Assembly (NCBI GenBank): GCA_023955635.1
Contig: JAMXHR010000010.1
Span: 744,001 to 808,000, forward strand
Length of the DNA stretch: 64,000 nt
Direction: 5' to 3'
Source: Methanosarcina sp. ERenArc_MAG2
GTDB lineage: Archaea; Halobacteriota; Methanosarcinia; Methanosarcinales; Methanosarcinaceae
This document shows, piece by piece, positions 28,255 to 37,587 of the stretch. Numbering within the stretch: the stretch's first letter is position 1; every line of letters starts with the position of its first letter. The notes under the pieces were generated by a model. The model was not told where the DNA came from. It saw only the letters and a list, made by a program, of their open reading frames with translations, and did no database searches. The position numbers and the translations under genes are program-made.

Positions 28255-28716
28255 TTATATAAATTTAGTCTTTCGAGCTGCAGTCTTTCTTAAAATTCTC
28301 ACCATTATCTCGAGGCTCTGTACATAATCCTCGACATCTTTCTCATCTACAAACTCAAGGAGTTCATCGGTGATTTCATTCGTATAATTGTAACAGTCTA
28401 ACCCCTTATCTGTCAGGGAAACAAGTACTTTTCTTCTGTCTTCAGGATCAGTTTTCCGAAACACCATTCCTTTTTTCTCCAGATCATCAACCATCCTTGT
28501 GAGGCTACTTTTTTCCATCCCTGTGTACTTCCCTATGGTTGAGGGCATGATTTCACCTTCCATACCTATGATCTTGATTACCATGGGCTGATTCTTGCTC
28601 AGATTCTTAAATTTGCTAATAATTTTCTTCTGAAAAGTCTGTTCAAAAATCAAGTTATCAAGAGCATCTCTTTCCATCATCAGAAGAATTATCTTCTTTA
28701 GCGTTGCTTCATCCAT
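28255..28716 (-). CDS. MarR-family transcriptional regulator
   Basis: 153 residues. Winged helix with STIGKYTGMEKSSLTRMVDDLEKKGMVFRKTDPEDRRKVLVSLTDKGLDCYNYTNE, the MarR recognition helix and beta-wing including the DRR motif. Flanking helices would form the dimer. A perfect 12+12 palindrome 130 bases upstream is a likely autoregulatory operator. Ligand unknown; the TrmB-type gene follows in the same operon. Confidence 0.9.
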   Translation of the reverse strand: MDEATLKKIILLMMERDALDNLIFEQTFQKKIISKFKNLSKNQPMVIKIIGMEGEIMPSTIGKYTGMEKSSLTRMVDDLEKKGMVFRKTDPEDRRKVLVSLTDKGLDCYNYTNEITDELLEFVDEKDVEDYVQSLEIMVRILRKTAARKTKFI

Positions 28717-28810
28717 TTTTGTTCACTATCCTCTTTTATGCCGGATTTTGCCGGATCAGGGCCTGTTTGCAACAATAATTTTTGGAAAACTATATGGATT
28801 ATGACTATAA

Positions 28811-28869
28811 TATTGATTTTTCAATAATAAGTAATTGTATAATTGATTTATCAACCATTGATAAATCAA
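28811..28869. promoter_or_regulatory. operator-like palindromes upstream of the MarR gene
   Basis: TTGATTTATCAA (28843-28854) and TTGATAAATCAA (28858-28869) form a perfect inverted repeat with a CCA spacer. A weaker one, ATTGATTTTTCAAT, lies at 28812-28825. Position and symmetry fit a MarR dimer site. Confidence 0.65.
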
Positions 28870-29458
28870 CAATATAATTCTATTTAAATTTTGCGGTGTG
28901 AGTTTATATGAAAATTAATAATGTACAGAAAACTCAGAGTTTTAATTTCTGTCAAATACCCCGCAGTCTCTCCGGTGATGAAAACTTCACTTGATCCGTC
29001 GTTAATTGAACTTTGCCAAAATCAACAAAATGACGTTAAAAACAAAAACTGGCTTGTAAATACCCATTTGTCCAAAAAATCATGTTTACTGCCTTTAAAA
29101 TTGCCCTCTGGCAAAAACCGTTCTCGTTGGAGCAAATTGAGCTTTTTATCAAAATTCAGACTAATAGGGTTTTTGTAAGTTCTTTAATAGCCTGGATTTC
29201 CGTACACGGGTTGTTTTATTCATATCGCTTTTGTCTAATTACTGAAAAAGGTGAAATTATAATTTTCATTTCAGAAGACATGTACTTGATAGGCATTAAT
29301 AATAAGCCTAAAAAAACGATAAGAGATACCCCCGTTAAAGATTGAAAAATTAAAAGATTATTACACCTTCTAAATCCATAAAGAGCACAAATCAAGCAAT
29401 TTTTGCCTCAATACCAGGACTTATCTCATTTTATATGTTTTTTTATAGGTAAACCAGT
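28870..29458. other. intergenic, no convincing gene
   Basis: Two plus-strand frames of 85-87 codons exist (from 28921 and 29082) but their products look random and have no good ribosome site. Possibly the ruins of a gene. Confidence 0.35.
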
Positions 29459-29536
29459 ATGAAAAAGAGAGTAATCTTCACTATTTCACTTCTAGTTTCA
29501 ATATTATTAGCATTCTTTCCATGCATCTTCGGTTAA
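29459..29536 (+). pseudogene. signal-peptide stub cut off by IS5-type remnant
   Basis: MKKRVIFTISLLVSILLAF... is a clean signal peptide of 25 residues, ending at TTAAGAGCC, which is the TAA target plus the IS5-type end. This looks like the beginning of a secreted protein whose body was lost when the IS5-type element inserted and later decayed. Confidence 0.45.
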
Positions 29537-29603
29537 GAGCCTATCCGAAAATTCCTACTGCTCTGAATGTAATTCATAAGTATGCGAAATGTAGTATAGC
29601 AAT
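29537..29603 (-). mobile_element. IS5-type 3' end remnant
   Basis: Starts GAGCCTATCCGAAAA; the opposite strand still reads ITFRAVGIFG before a stop, matching the IIFRAAGLFG end of the IS5 transposase at 55172. About 67 bp survive. Confidence 0.6.
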
Positions 29604-29722
29604 TAGGACTTACGCACTTGAAGTACCAAATCAACTGCAGTAGGCTTACAACGTCCTGAAATTCAAATTCTAAATCTGATGGCTACTGTGCTTGATTTTG
29701 AATCTGAAGTGCGTAAGTCCTA
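29604..29722. repeat. 119-bp MITE, copy 2
   Basis: Same length and ends (TAGGACTTACGCACTT) as the copy at 2253-2371 with only a few base differences. It abuts an IS4/IS701-like fragment with the same type of end. No matching duplication is visible around it. Confidence 0.9.
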
Positions 29723-30050
29723 CGAATGTTGAATCGTCAACAATTAGAAAACCTTCTTCAGGCTTAACATGATTTTACTTCTTCCCATAATGTTTCTGTG
29801 TCTGGAGGTTGCCTTTGAAGGCAACGAGTGAAAGCATCATGAGAAGGAGCATTAGCTACGATTGGATAACATCTAGCAGCTTCAGTACAGCTGAAAACGT
29901 TAGATGCCGCAATGAGAAAATTAATGAAATCAATGTCACTACACTTTGGTGGGTTTATATCCATAACTCCGTACGTTTTTGGGGATTACTTAAATATAAT
30001 TATATTTTTAATGAAATTAAGTTTTAAGCAGTTCAAGTGCGTAAGTCCTA
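29723..30050 (-). pseudogene. IS4/IS701-like element fragment (transposase N-terminus)
   Basis: Nearly identical to the start of the element at 55346-56484: transposase N-terminus MDINPPKCSDIDFINFLIAASNVFSCTEAARCYP... runs to about residue 68 and is then cut by the MITE. Right end GTGCGTAAGTCCTA is kept at 30037-30050. Inactive. Confidence 0.85.
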
Positions 30051-30118
30051 AACTTGATAAAATAGCAGTTTTAAGGGTAATTCTCCGGAGGTTCACTTGA
30101 GTTTCCCCCTGACAACCA

Positions 30119-30700
30119 TCAATTCCTCAAAAGAAACTTTTTTCTTTCGATAACATCGATCTCAAACCCAAGACCTTTCATTTTCTCCTTAACAGCATCC
30201 AGCCCGGTAATTGATGAGATAAGCACAAGAATCATTCCTCCTGGCTTGAGATAGTCCCGTGCCTCGTCTAAAAACCGATCCAGGGTCTCTCTCCCACTGG
30301 TTCCGCCATCAAAAGCATAGTTCAGCCAGCCAGGAACTTTTTCTTCTCCGGAAGTGGGCAGATAGGGCGGGTTAAACAGAATAAGGTCAAAGCGGATTTT
30401 CAGGCTTCTTGATCTGACTCCTCTGAAAAGGTCGGTACGGATTACCTCCACACCGTTTGCTTTCGCACAGCGGGCAGCATGGGGATTAATTTCTGTGGCG
30501 ACCAGACGAATGTCTTTCAGATTTGCAAGGAGTACGGCAGATATGAAGCCCGTACCTGTCCCGACTTCAAGGATACGCATGCCTGGCCCTGCTTCTTTAA
30601 GGGCTGCATCGGCAAGTAAAAAAGAGTCTTCTGCAGGCTCATAGACATGGTCTGCGTCCCCTAGCTTGACCCGGGCTTTTCCGTATTCTATTTCGACCAT
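30119..30700 (-). CDS. HemK2-type release-factor/protein glutamine methyltransferase
   Basis: Class I SAM methyltransferase, 193 residues. Seen: YEPAEDSFLLADA, LEVGTGTGFISAVLL (SAM motif I), ATEINPHAARCAK, and LILFNPPYLPTSG, whose NPPY marks glutamine or amide methylation. Archaeal members of this size are thought to modify the GGQ glutamine of aRF1, as eukaryotic Mtq2/HemK2 does. It starts 3 bases after the ksgA stop, in the conserved archaeal translation cluster, so it is surely co-transcribed. Confidence 0.9.
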   Translation of the reverse strand: MVEIEYGKARVKLGDADHVYEPAEDSFLLADAALKEAGPGMRILEVGTGTGFISAVLLANLKDIRLVATEINPHAARCAKANGVEVIRTDLFRGVRSRSLKIRFDLILFNPPYLPTSGEEKVPGWLNYAFDGGTSGRETLDRFLDEARDYLKPGGMILVLISSITGLDAVKEKMKGLGFEIDVIERKKFLLRN

Positions 30701-30703
30701 AAT

Positions 30704-31552
30704 TTATCGGGTTAGGGGTTCGGAGTTATCTTCTTTTAAGATAACCTGCTTCTTTAAGTCAATTATCAGATTTGCAACCTCTGCAAGCTCGCCTGGAGTA
30801 AGATTTTCAGCCCGCTTGCTCATAAAATCCTCAGGGAGCCGGGCAACTACTTCTTTAATTCCGGGAATTTTGAGCACATGATTCATGTTCATGATGGCAT
30901 TTCTCAGCTTTTTTCGGCGCTGGCTGAAGACTGAGGTCACAAAATCCATAAAGAAAGCTTCGTCTTTGACTTGGAAAAGTACCGGGCGGGGGACAAGTCT
31001 GACCACTGCCGAATCAACTTCAGGTTCCGGCTGGAAAGCCCCTTTTGGGACTTTCATTAAAATAGAGGCATCGGCAAAATAGCAGGTATTGACAGTAAGA
31101 CGTGAGTAGTCCTTGCAGTTGGGCAGGGAGACCATGCGTAACGCAAACTCGTACTGGTACATGAGGATGCCGAGTTTGAATTTATGCCGGAAGAGCTTGA
31201 AAGTTATCTCCGAAGAGATGGAATAGGGAAGGTTCGAAACTACCTTGTCAAACTCCGGGAAATCGACTTTCAGAGCATCGCCGGCGACGACCTCAATGTT
31301 CCCGACATTATCGAAACGGTCATGCAGGATATTAACAAGGGCAGGGTCAAGTTCAATTGCAATTACTTTTTTTGCCTTCCTTGCGAGCCTTTCAGTAAGG
31401 TTTCCGACGCCTGCCCCTATCTCAAGAACAATATCATCGGGCCCCAGCTCAGCAGCTGTCACAATTCTGTCCAGATAGCCTGCATCGACCAGAAAGTGCT
31501 GATCAAAACTACCTCCTTTTACGTTATATTTTTTAAGAAGAGAACGAACCAG
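30704..31552 (-). CDS. ksgA: 16S rRNA adenine dimethyltransferase KsgA/Dim1, CTG start
   Basis: Dimethylates two adjacent adenines near the 3' end of 16S rRNA. Seen: QHFLVDAGYLDRIV, LEIGAGVGNLTERLA (SAM motif I), VIAIELDPAL, VVSNLPYSISSEI (motif IV, NLPY), and FSQRRKKLRNAI near the end. The family begins right at VRSLLKKYN; the codon in the initiator position is CTG (31550-31552), preceded at 8 bases by a perfect AGGAGGT. An in-frame start at 31660 would add 36 unlikely residues. 282 residues from CTG, normal size. Confidence 0.9.
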   Translation of the reverse strand: MVRSLLKKYNVKGGSFDQHFLVDAGYLDRIVTAAELGPDDIVLEIGAGVGNLTERLARKAKKVIAIELDPALVNILHDRFDNVGNIEVVAGDALKVDFPEFDKVVSNLPYSISSEITFKLFRHKFKLGILMYQYEFALRMVSLPNCKDYSRLTVNTCYFADASILMKVPKGAFQPEPEVDSAVVRLVPRPVLFQVKDEAFFMDFVTSVFSQRRKKLRNAIMNMNHVLKIPGIKEVVARLPEDFMSKRAENLTPGELAEVANLIIDLKKQVILKEDNSEPLTR

Positions 31553-31560
31553 AGCTGAAA

Positions 31561-31567
31561 ACCTCCT
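31561..31567 (-). promoter_or_regulatory. ksgA: strong ribosome binding site AGGAGGT before ksgA
   Basis: A full anti-16S match eight bases before the CTG at 31552. No ATG, GTG or TTG lies in frame at that distance, so this site decides the unusual start. Confidence 0.7.
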
Positions 31568-31726
31568 GAATAAAACGAATACCTTGGTACGAAGTGAATC
31601 AAATTGTTGTGAATTAAAGCAATAATCAAATTTTGAACCTATCAATGCCGAACCAATCAAATGCCGGATCTGTAGAAACTTAACAGCCAGAATAATATAA
31701 AAAATAGAACAGGAAGAGTTCCCTGT

Positions 31727-32458
31727 TCACTCGGGCTTCTGGCGGCGCGGGGGAGCAGTAAAAAGCCTGTACTTTATGAAATCATCCTTGAGTTCTCCTT
31801 CGATCCTGTGAGCAAGGACTTTAGCCGGATCATGCAGGCTTGGAATTCTCTCGCGAATGTCCTGGAAACTCTTAAAGTCACCTTTTTTGCGCTCATCAAT
31901 TATGGACCACATAAGTTTTTTTCCTATTCCGGGCAGGAGTTCAAGCATATGCAGGCGCGTAGTGATAGAATGGGCGTCGTTAAAGAATTTTACGAAGCGT
32001 TCTTCCTGATGCCTCACACAGGCTTCAAGAATAAAAGGCAGTTCAAGATTGGCCCCTGTAGTAAGGTCCATATAGCCTATTCTCTGCTTTACATGGTCTA
32101 CTTCTGTCCTGTCTCCCTGCCCGATATAAACTCTTGACTGGATATCAGGAATCACACCACTTTTGGGGACAAGCTCCATGAGGGTAAACTTTTTGTCTCC
32201 CACAGCCTGGACAAGAGGTTTTTTCTGGAATGCAGAAGTGCCGTCGACGGACTTCCCATATGGGAGATAGTCAAGAACCCATACATATTCCTCTCTGTCC
32301 TGAGAATTTTCCATGGATTTTCCGGATGAGCGCGGAGCTCTTTCTGATTGTCTATCTGACTGCGGTTTGCCTGTCGGACGCCTGCCGCCATAAGAAGGTT
32401 TTTCAGCAGCTGATCTGCCAGCGTACGATCTCTCTGATTGCGACTTCTCTACTTTCAT
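31727..32458 (-). CDS. DUF655 helix-hairpin-helix nucleic-acid-binding protein
   Basis: 243 residues from the ATG at 32458 (GAGAGGATGG upstream); the frame is open 14 codons further. Low-complexity basic N-terminus (to about residue 50) rich in Ser, Arg and Lys, then the DUF655 core: VWVLDYLPYGKS, VYIGQGDRTEVDHVKQRIGY, and a helix-hairpin-helix LLPGIGKKLMWSIIDERKKGDFKSF. Always found with rpoF, rpl21e and ksgA in euryarchaea, suggesting a role in rRNA or ribosome work; exact function unknown. Confidence 0.92.
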   Translation of the reverse strand: MKVEKSQSERSYAGRSAAEKPSYGGRRPTGKPQSDRQSERAPRSSGKSMENSQDREEYVWVLDYLPYGKSVDGTSAFQKKPLVQAVGDKKFTLMELVPKSGVIPDIQSRVYIGQGDRTEVDHVKQRIGYMDLTTGANLELPFILEACVRHQEERFVKFFNDAHSITTRLHMLELLPGIGKKLMWSIIDERKKGDFKSFQDIRERIPSLHDPAKVLAHRIEGELKDDFIKYRLFTAPPRRQKPE

Positions 32459-32777
32459 CAGCACCCATCCTCTCGATAAATATGAAACCCATATGGACAT
32501 CTGTGTTCAGGATATGTCAGACCTGGATATACCCAGCTTATTTATATCCGGTTCAGAACCTGCTCAATTATCCGGACCTGTCAACTATTCACAAATTTCC
32601 AGCTTTCTGTAATACTTTATACTGCCCTGTAACCGGTATTCCCGGACTCGATACATTCCGTAATCCAAAGAGTCCTCTGTGTTTGAATTCGGATCAGGGC
32701 ACTCCCTTATACTTTAAAGTACTCTAAGTTTCGGATACTTCCCTTTATAAATAACAAGATGAAAACTGCTATATAGC

Positions 32778-33131
32778 TTATTCCATAGTCTCCAGCACAT
32801 AATCAAGAATCTGGTCCAGTTCCTCGTTGCTCAGGGTATACTTTTCTTTCGCATAAATTGACCTGATTTCGTCTCTGGACTGAGGCAGAATGTCTGCGAT
32901 CCTGACTGCGATTACAGGCTTCATTTTTTCAAGTTCTAATAGCCTGTTAATCAGTTCTCTTGACTTTTCCCCGCTGATTTTTGAGAACTGGTCAGCATGA
33001 CGCAGGGCTTTTCGGAACCCGTATTCTACTTCAAGCCCCTGCTCTCTACGCTCTTCAGCGATCCTGGAAAGTATCTCTTTGACTTCGGCCAACGTCAATA
33101 ATTCTTCACTGATGACTTCCTTAACTATCAT
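32778..33131 (-). CDS. rpoF: RNA polymerase subunit Rpo4/RpoF
   Basis: 117-residue homologue of eukaryotic Rpb4, which pairs with Rpo7 to form the polymerase stalk. Seen: LTLAEVKEILSRIAEERREQGLEVEYGFRKALRHADQFSKI and the C-terminal HRDC-like part MKPVIAVRIADILPQSRDEIRSIYAKEKYTLSNEELDQILDYV. Part of the order rpl21e-rpoF-DUF655-ksgA-hemK2 on one strand. Confidence 0.95.
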   Translation of the reverse strand: MIVKEVISEELLTLAEVKEILSRIAEERREQGLEVEYGFRKALRHADQFSKISGEKSRELINRLLELEKMKPVIAVRIADILPQSRDEIRSIYAKEKYTLSNEELDQILDYVLETME

Positions 33132-33632
33132 TGGAATACACTCTTTTTGACTTAAAAACTGTAGGTAGTTGCCATTCCCTGCAGAGTAATCTATTTTGAT
33201 TACTCTTCAATTCTCTAATAATTCCTTGGCTGCAAGTAAACTTCTGCCTGTCAATACCCGGAAATATGAATCAGCCTTTGTACTACATATCTTTTGCAGC
33301 ATCGGATCAAGCCTCATCCAGATATTGTATTATGCACGAAATTCGACCGTATTTGGTAATTTGAAGTTGTTCTGAATAATGTTATCTTGATATGGTTCAG
33401 GTATATGTCTGACAAACGATATATAATTATAGATATTCCCATATCGAGATAAGATGCCTATTTTTAAAAGCAGTTTATTCAAATCTCCCTCTTACCTTTT
33501 TTAGCAGGTTTTTAAGGGACATTAAATTTTTTACACTTAATTGCAGGCCGCAACTCTCGCAAGCTATCGAAAATCAAAGGCTGAAGCCCGAGCTTACGGT
33601 AAAAGCCTGCCTACTGTAAACTCATAAAAGGG
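33132..33632. other. 500-bp gap inside the translation cluster
   Basis: Separates rpl21e from rpoF, which are usually close. AT-rich at 33340-33540, then a GC-richer block at 33540-33620 (CGCAAGCTATCG, GAAGCCCGAGCTTACGG) that could contain a small RNA; I cannot identify one. Confidence 0.35.
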
Positions 33633-33652
33633 GTTAGGTTTTACAACCTAAC
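33633..33652 (-). terminator. hairpin terminator after rpl21e
   Basis: On the minus strand GTTAGGTT-GTAA-AACCTAAC is followed by CCCCTTTT. It lies 16 bases after the rpl21e stop, so rpl21e may end here and rpoF may have its own promoter. Confidence 0.6.
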
Positions 33653-33667
33653 TGCCTGGAATGGGAA

Positions 33668-34015
<348 letters not shown>

Positions 34016-34106
34016 CTAGATAAGATGGATATTATTTAAATAAGACGTTCAGTCAGACAATTATTTCCCGACCTAACTTATTAAATAAATCTGATTCAGA
34101 TCCGGT

Positions 34107-35411
34107 TCAGATATCGACGTTGACCACATCAAGATCTTCCACAAGCGCGGAAACACCTAAAAGCCCGCTTAGGCTCGGGTTTGTCCTGCCCTCATCTCCG
34201 GAAAGAAGCTCTTTTACATACAGTCCGCCCTCGCAGTTTACTGTTATGTAAGCGTAACCATCGTCAGTTAGTTCATCAAGCTTGATGCTGTGCACATGCC
34301 TTTTCCTGACAAGGTCAGCCCGCCTGTGAACTACACGCCTTGGGGTCTGCTGGGAGATTTCTATGCCACTCAAAGACTCAAGGCAGGATTTAAGCTTTTC
34401 CTCTGAAACAGGCTCTTTAAATGTAACTTTAAGCTTATAAGTTTTATCCGCCTTTGAACTTTTCAGGGTCTCAATCATACCTTTTCCGACGAAAGAAAGC
34501 TCTCCTACCTCAACTTTTCCGGCAGCTTTCTCATTAATGTTCCTCATAAGCTCTTCAAGGTCTGCGCTACGCTTTTGAGGAGATTTTGCTTCAACTACAA
34601 AAGGCCTGCCGCTTCCGAGCATCAGGGCATCTATATCTTCCCTTCCCGACCCATGGAAAGCCGTATCAACTGCCTGGAAAGCTTCGATTACAGGCCCTTT
34701 TATCAGCTCGTCTACGGATTCCTGGTATTGCTTGCCCGTAAAATTGCAGCTTTCGCAACCCCTGCCTTTACATTTCCTGCACGGCCAGCGCGTCTGAGGA
34801 ATTCCTCTGACCATTTTACGGTAGCGCCCGATAATATATACAGAGCGGACCTGCAGCTCAAGCTGATTTTTTGCAAGGTCAAGAGTAATTGTAATGTCCG
34901 GATTTTCAAAATCCACATCTTTTTGAACTTTTTCAGCAATCCGCTTGCCTACTTCTCTGTTAAGCTCGGACTTGAGTTGTTCGGCATATGCAGTTCCTGC
35001 CTCAGCCCAGAGGATCTCTTCGTTTTCGCTCAGAAGTCCGCTGACCTTCGTGCCCACAAGGAATGTGGAATACTCAAGTCCTTCGAGGACTTTTGCTGCT
35101 TCATCGGCCCATTCGTCCAGTTTTTTGAACTGATCAAGGCAGACCCAGCACTGCTCGTCTTCCCCCGCTGTTCCAAGAGTCTTCCTTGAAAATGCACTGC
35201 AAGGGGCAAGTTCCTTTAGAAGAGAATCGTCGTTTTCACTTTTGTAGATTCGGTCCCCTTCCAGCACGAGGGTGAGTTTTAAGGCCTGCCCGCGTTCTCT
35301 GTTGCTCAGACCTGTGGATAGTTTTGCAAACTGACGGCCCAGGCAGTGATCACATACCGGGCCTTCATGCAGAATTTTTTTGAAATTTCGAGTACATCCA
35401 TTTTCTTTCAC
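34107..35411 (-). CDS. pus10: tRNA pseudouridine synthase Pus10
   Basis: Makes pseudouridine at tRNA positions 54 and 55 in archaea. Seen: N-terminal zinc site from PVCDHCLGRQF and QCWVCLDQF, THUMP-like middle, a further CRKCKGRGCESC cluster, catalytic Asp in SGREDIDALMLGSGRPFVVEAKSP, and C-terminal RRADLVRKRHVHSIKL...GGLYVKELLSGDEGRTNPSLSGLL. 434 residues, normal. The GTG start at 35411 is used. TrmY, which acts on the product of this enzyme, is the next gene upstream. Confidence 0.95.
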   Translation of the reverse strand: MKENGCTRNFKKILHEGPVCDHCLGRQFAKLSTGLSNRERGQALKLTLVLEGDRIYKSENDDSLLKELAPCSAFSRKTLGTAGEDEQCWVCLDQFKKLDEWADEAAKVLEGLEYSTFLVGTKVSGLLSENEEILWAEAGTAYAEQLKSELNREVGKRIAEKVQKDVDFENPDITITLDLAKNQLELQVRSVYIIGRYRKMVRGIPQTRWPCRKCKGRGCESCNFTGKQYQESVDELIKGPVIEAFQAVDTAFHGSGREDIDALMLGSGRPFVVEAKSPQKRSADLEELMRNINEKAAGKVEVGELSFVGKGMIETLKSSKADKTYKLKVTFKEPVSEEKLKSCLESLSGIEISQQTPRRVVHRRADLVRKRHVHSIKLDELTDDGYAYITVNCEGGLYVKELLSGDEGRTNPSLSGLLGVSALVEDLDVVNVDI

Positions 35412-35679
35412 TCTCTTTAAGCTCTTTATTCGGGAAATAGACCTGGGAATGAGTAGTAATCAAATGTAAGAGATAAATATAATGATAAGAGCTAATATCC
35501 TGGAACATAAATGCCTGATTGCAATTCTCCGGAAAGGCAAGTATAGGGAAAAGGCATTGTACGAAAAAAATATCCGGAAAAATACAGCCGGATATGTTTC
35601 TATCCTGATACAGGGAAATGGAATATAACTTTTTGTATTGAAACAAATTCAGAAATTGTAGTCCAGTCCTAATTGCAAC
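35412..35679. other. intergenic between trmY and pus10
   Basis: AT-rich; probable pus10 promoter. No gene or RNA recognised. Confidence 0.4.
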
Positions 35680-36315
35680 TCAGTCCTCGACCCTGCAGTC
35701 AGCTTCTCCTGGTGACTCTCCTCTTTTCGCTTCGGCCCTGTCCAGTTCATTGTGGATAAGGGTTATGCAGTGGTTGGAATGAAGGGAAATAGGGCCTACT
35801 GAGACAATTTTTGCCCCTGCCTCAAGAAGCTGTTTTTCCTCCTCTTCCGTAACACCGGTGTGGTCTCCCAGGACAAAGACCGGATCCCGGATTTCACTGG
35901 AAAATTCCCGGATATCCTCCCCGTCCTCTCTCAGATAAAGCAGGGTGCGCCCTTCGAATTCGGAGAGCAGGGACTTGAAGTCTCCCCTGCGAATCCAGAC
36001 ACCTGGAGTGGAGCGGATATCCTGTTCAGTTGCATCCTTCTGGAGGGCTTTCTGGATCAGCGAGCCACTGCTCCGCTCGTCCGGGTTCAGGTACCTCAGG
36101 TGAAGTCCTTCAAATCTTATGATTTTTCCGGGGTCAGGGTCACCTAAAAGGAGCAGGTGTACGATTACATCCCTGCGCATTCCGAAAGAGAGAAAAAGGG
36201 CAGAGCTTACGCAACGGCAAAGAATGTCCATTCTTCCCGCAGAACCTGGAAGATCGTTTAAAGAAATATCCCCGCTTGTTTTTGCCTTATGTCCTATGAT
36301 AACGATATCGCGCAT
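35680..36315 (-). CDS. trmY: tRNA pseudouridine-54 N1-methyltransferase TrmY
   Basis: SPOUT-class enzyme converting pseudouridine-54 to its N1-methyl form. Seen: MRDIVIIGHKAKTSGDISLNDLPGSAGRMDILCRC start, RRDVIVHLLLLGDPDPG, FVLGDHTGVTEEEEKQL and the knot end KIVSVGPISLHSNHCITLIHNELD. The ATG at 36315 is preferred over an in-frame GTG two codons upstream. The acidic tail after residue 198 is longer than usual. Functional partner of Pus10. Confidence 0.95.
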   Translation of the reverse strand: MRDIVIIGHKAKTSGDISLNDLPGSAGRMDILCRCVSSALFLSFGMRRDVIVHLLLLGDPDPGKIIRFEGLHLRYLNPDERSSGSLIQKALQKDATEQDIRSTPGVWIRRGDFKSLLSEFEGRTLLYLREDGEDIREFSSEIRDPVFVLGDHTGVTEEEEKQLLEAGAKIVSVGPISLHSNHCITLIHNELDRAEAKRGESPGEADCRVED

Positions 36316-36432
36316 GGGCACTATATTTACGTAAGGGATATAAAAGATGTGTGCATGTTCAAAGGCAAGCAGATATCATGAAATGAAGATAAAAACCTGA
36401 AAAAGGATTGCAGACAATAAGAAGGAATACGG

Positions 36433-37091
36433 ATGAAGATACTAGCCATTTCTGACCCCCATGGGGACTACTCGAAGATAAAGAAAATAATTGGAAGAGC
36501 CGGAGATTTCGACCTTGCAGTTGTCGTCGGGGATATTACCAATTTCGGGCCCGATGAGAAGGTTGAAGAATTGATGAAAATGTTTGACAGGCCTATACTT
36601 GCGATCCCAGGAAATTGTGACCAGAGGAGCATCCTGAAAGCTCTGGACACTTCGAAGGCTACAAACCTGCACGGAAAAGCCGAAAATATAGGAAATATCA
36701 GGTTTATAGGACTCGGAGGCTCAAATCCTACTCCTTTCAATACACCCTTTGAGCTTTCTGAAGAAGAAATCGAAAAAGCCCTCGACGAAATGGTCTGCTC
36801 TGCCGAGAAAGCAGAAGATTGCGGAACTATAGTGCTTTTAACCCATGCCCCTCCACACGGAGCAAGGGATGAACTTCCTTTCGGGCATGTGGGAAGTAAA
36901 GCTATCCAGAAATTCCTTGACCGGGTTGACCTGATCGTCTGCGGGCACATCCATGAGGCAAAAGGTCTGGAGCAAGTTGGAAAAACTATAGTTGTAAACC
37001 CGGGGAGGCCTGTAAAGGTTCCTGCGCTCTGATAACTATTGAAGAAACGAAGGAAAACAAACCCATTGAAGTTGAATTCGTGGAGGTATAA
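36433..37091 (+). CDS. metallophosphoesterase (YfcE/MJ0936 type), one-base frameshift
   Basis: Metal-dependent phosphodiesterase. Seen: ISDPHGD (metal ligands Asp and His), VVVGDITNFG, IPGNCD, LLTHAPPHG and VCGHIHEAKGLEQVG, the complete set for this fold, so the active site is intact. After NPGRPVK the frame stops early, but with one more G at 37017-37018 it continues GSCALITIEETKENKPIEVEFVEV to 37091, the normal family ending. Total 219 residues. Good ribosome site AGAAGGAA. Divergent from trmY. Confidence 0.88.
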
Positions 37092-37587
37092 ACCAGATCT
37101 AAACAAAACGGGCAAATTTTAATCAGGCTAGCAGATTTTAATTGGGTTTAGAAGTCACCTGTAAAATTCTATACAGTTTCGCCGTGTACTCTGAACTTTT
37201 TTCTCCTTTCAGGGCCTATATTCATTAGTAAGAACATCCGTACTATACAATTATATTTTGATTAAGATCATTCCATCTACTTAACCTTGCAGAAATAGAT
37301 AATATCACTCTTAATATCATTCTTAATATCACTCTTAAATATTCATTTGCCTGCGTCATTTTACTGGCGTAAAGACGAAGACAGACCTGATGAGAGACTA
37401 TTTGAGAAATGCGAATACCAGAGTAAGTGGACAGACGCTGGAGTAAATACGGCAGATGGAATGCTTAAATAAGTTAAATTAAGATTTCTTAGAACTTAAC
37501 TTTGGACTTTACAGATAGAAAAGTCATAGAGGTTGAGCTACGGGCACCATTGAAGATTTCGGTTTCGATCCGGTTTTTCTGGATTTC
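37092..37587. other. intergenic with short tandem repeats
   Basis: Three tandem copies of about 14 bp (AATATCACTCTT-like) at 37298-37340. Presumed promoter of the membrane protein. No gene seen. Confidence 0.4.

Noticed and set aside
28921..29345. 85-87-codon plus-strand frames
   Set aside because: No ribosome site, no family and random-looking composition.
36468..37115. 215-codon minus-strand frame opposite the phosphoesterase
   Set aside because: Serine/proline-rich shadow of the real gene; no start signal or family.
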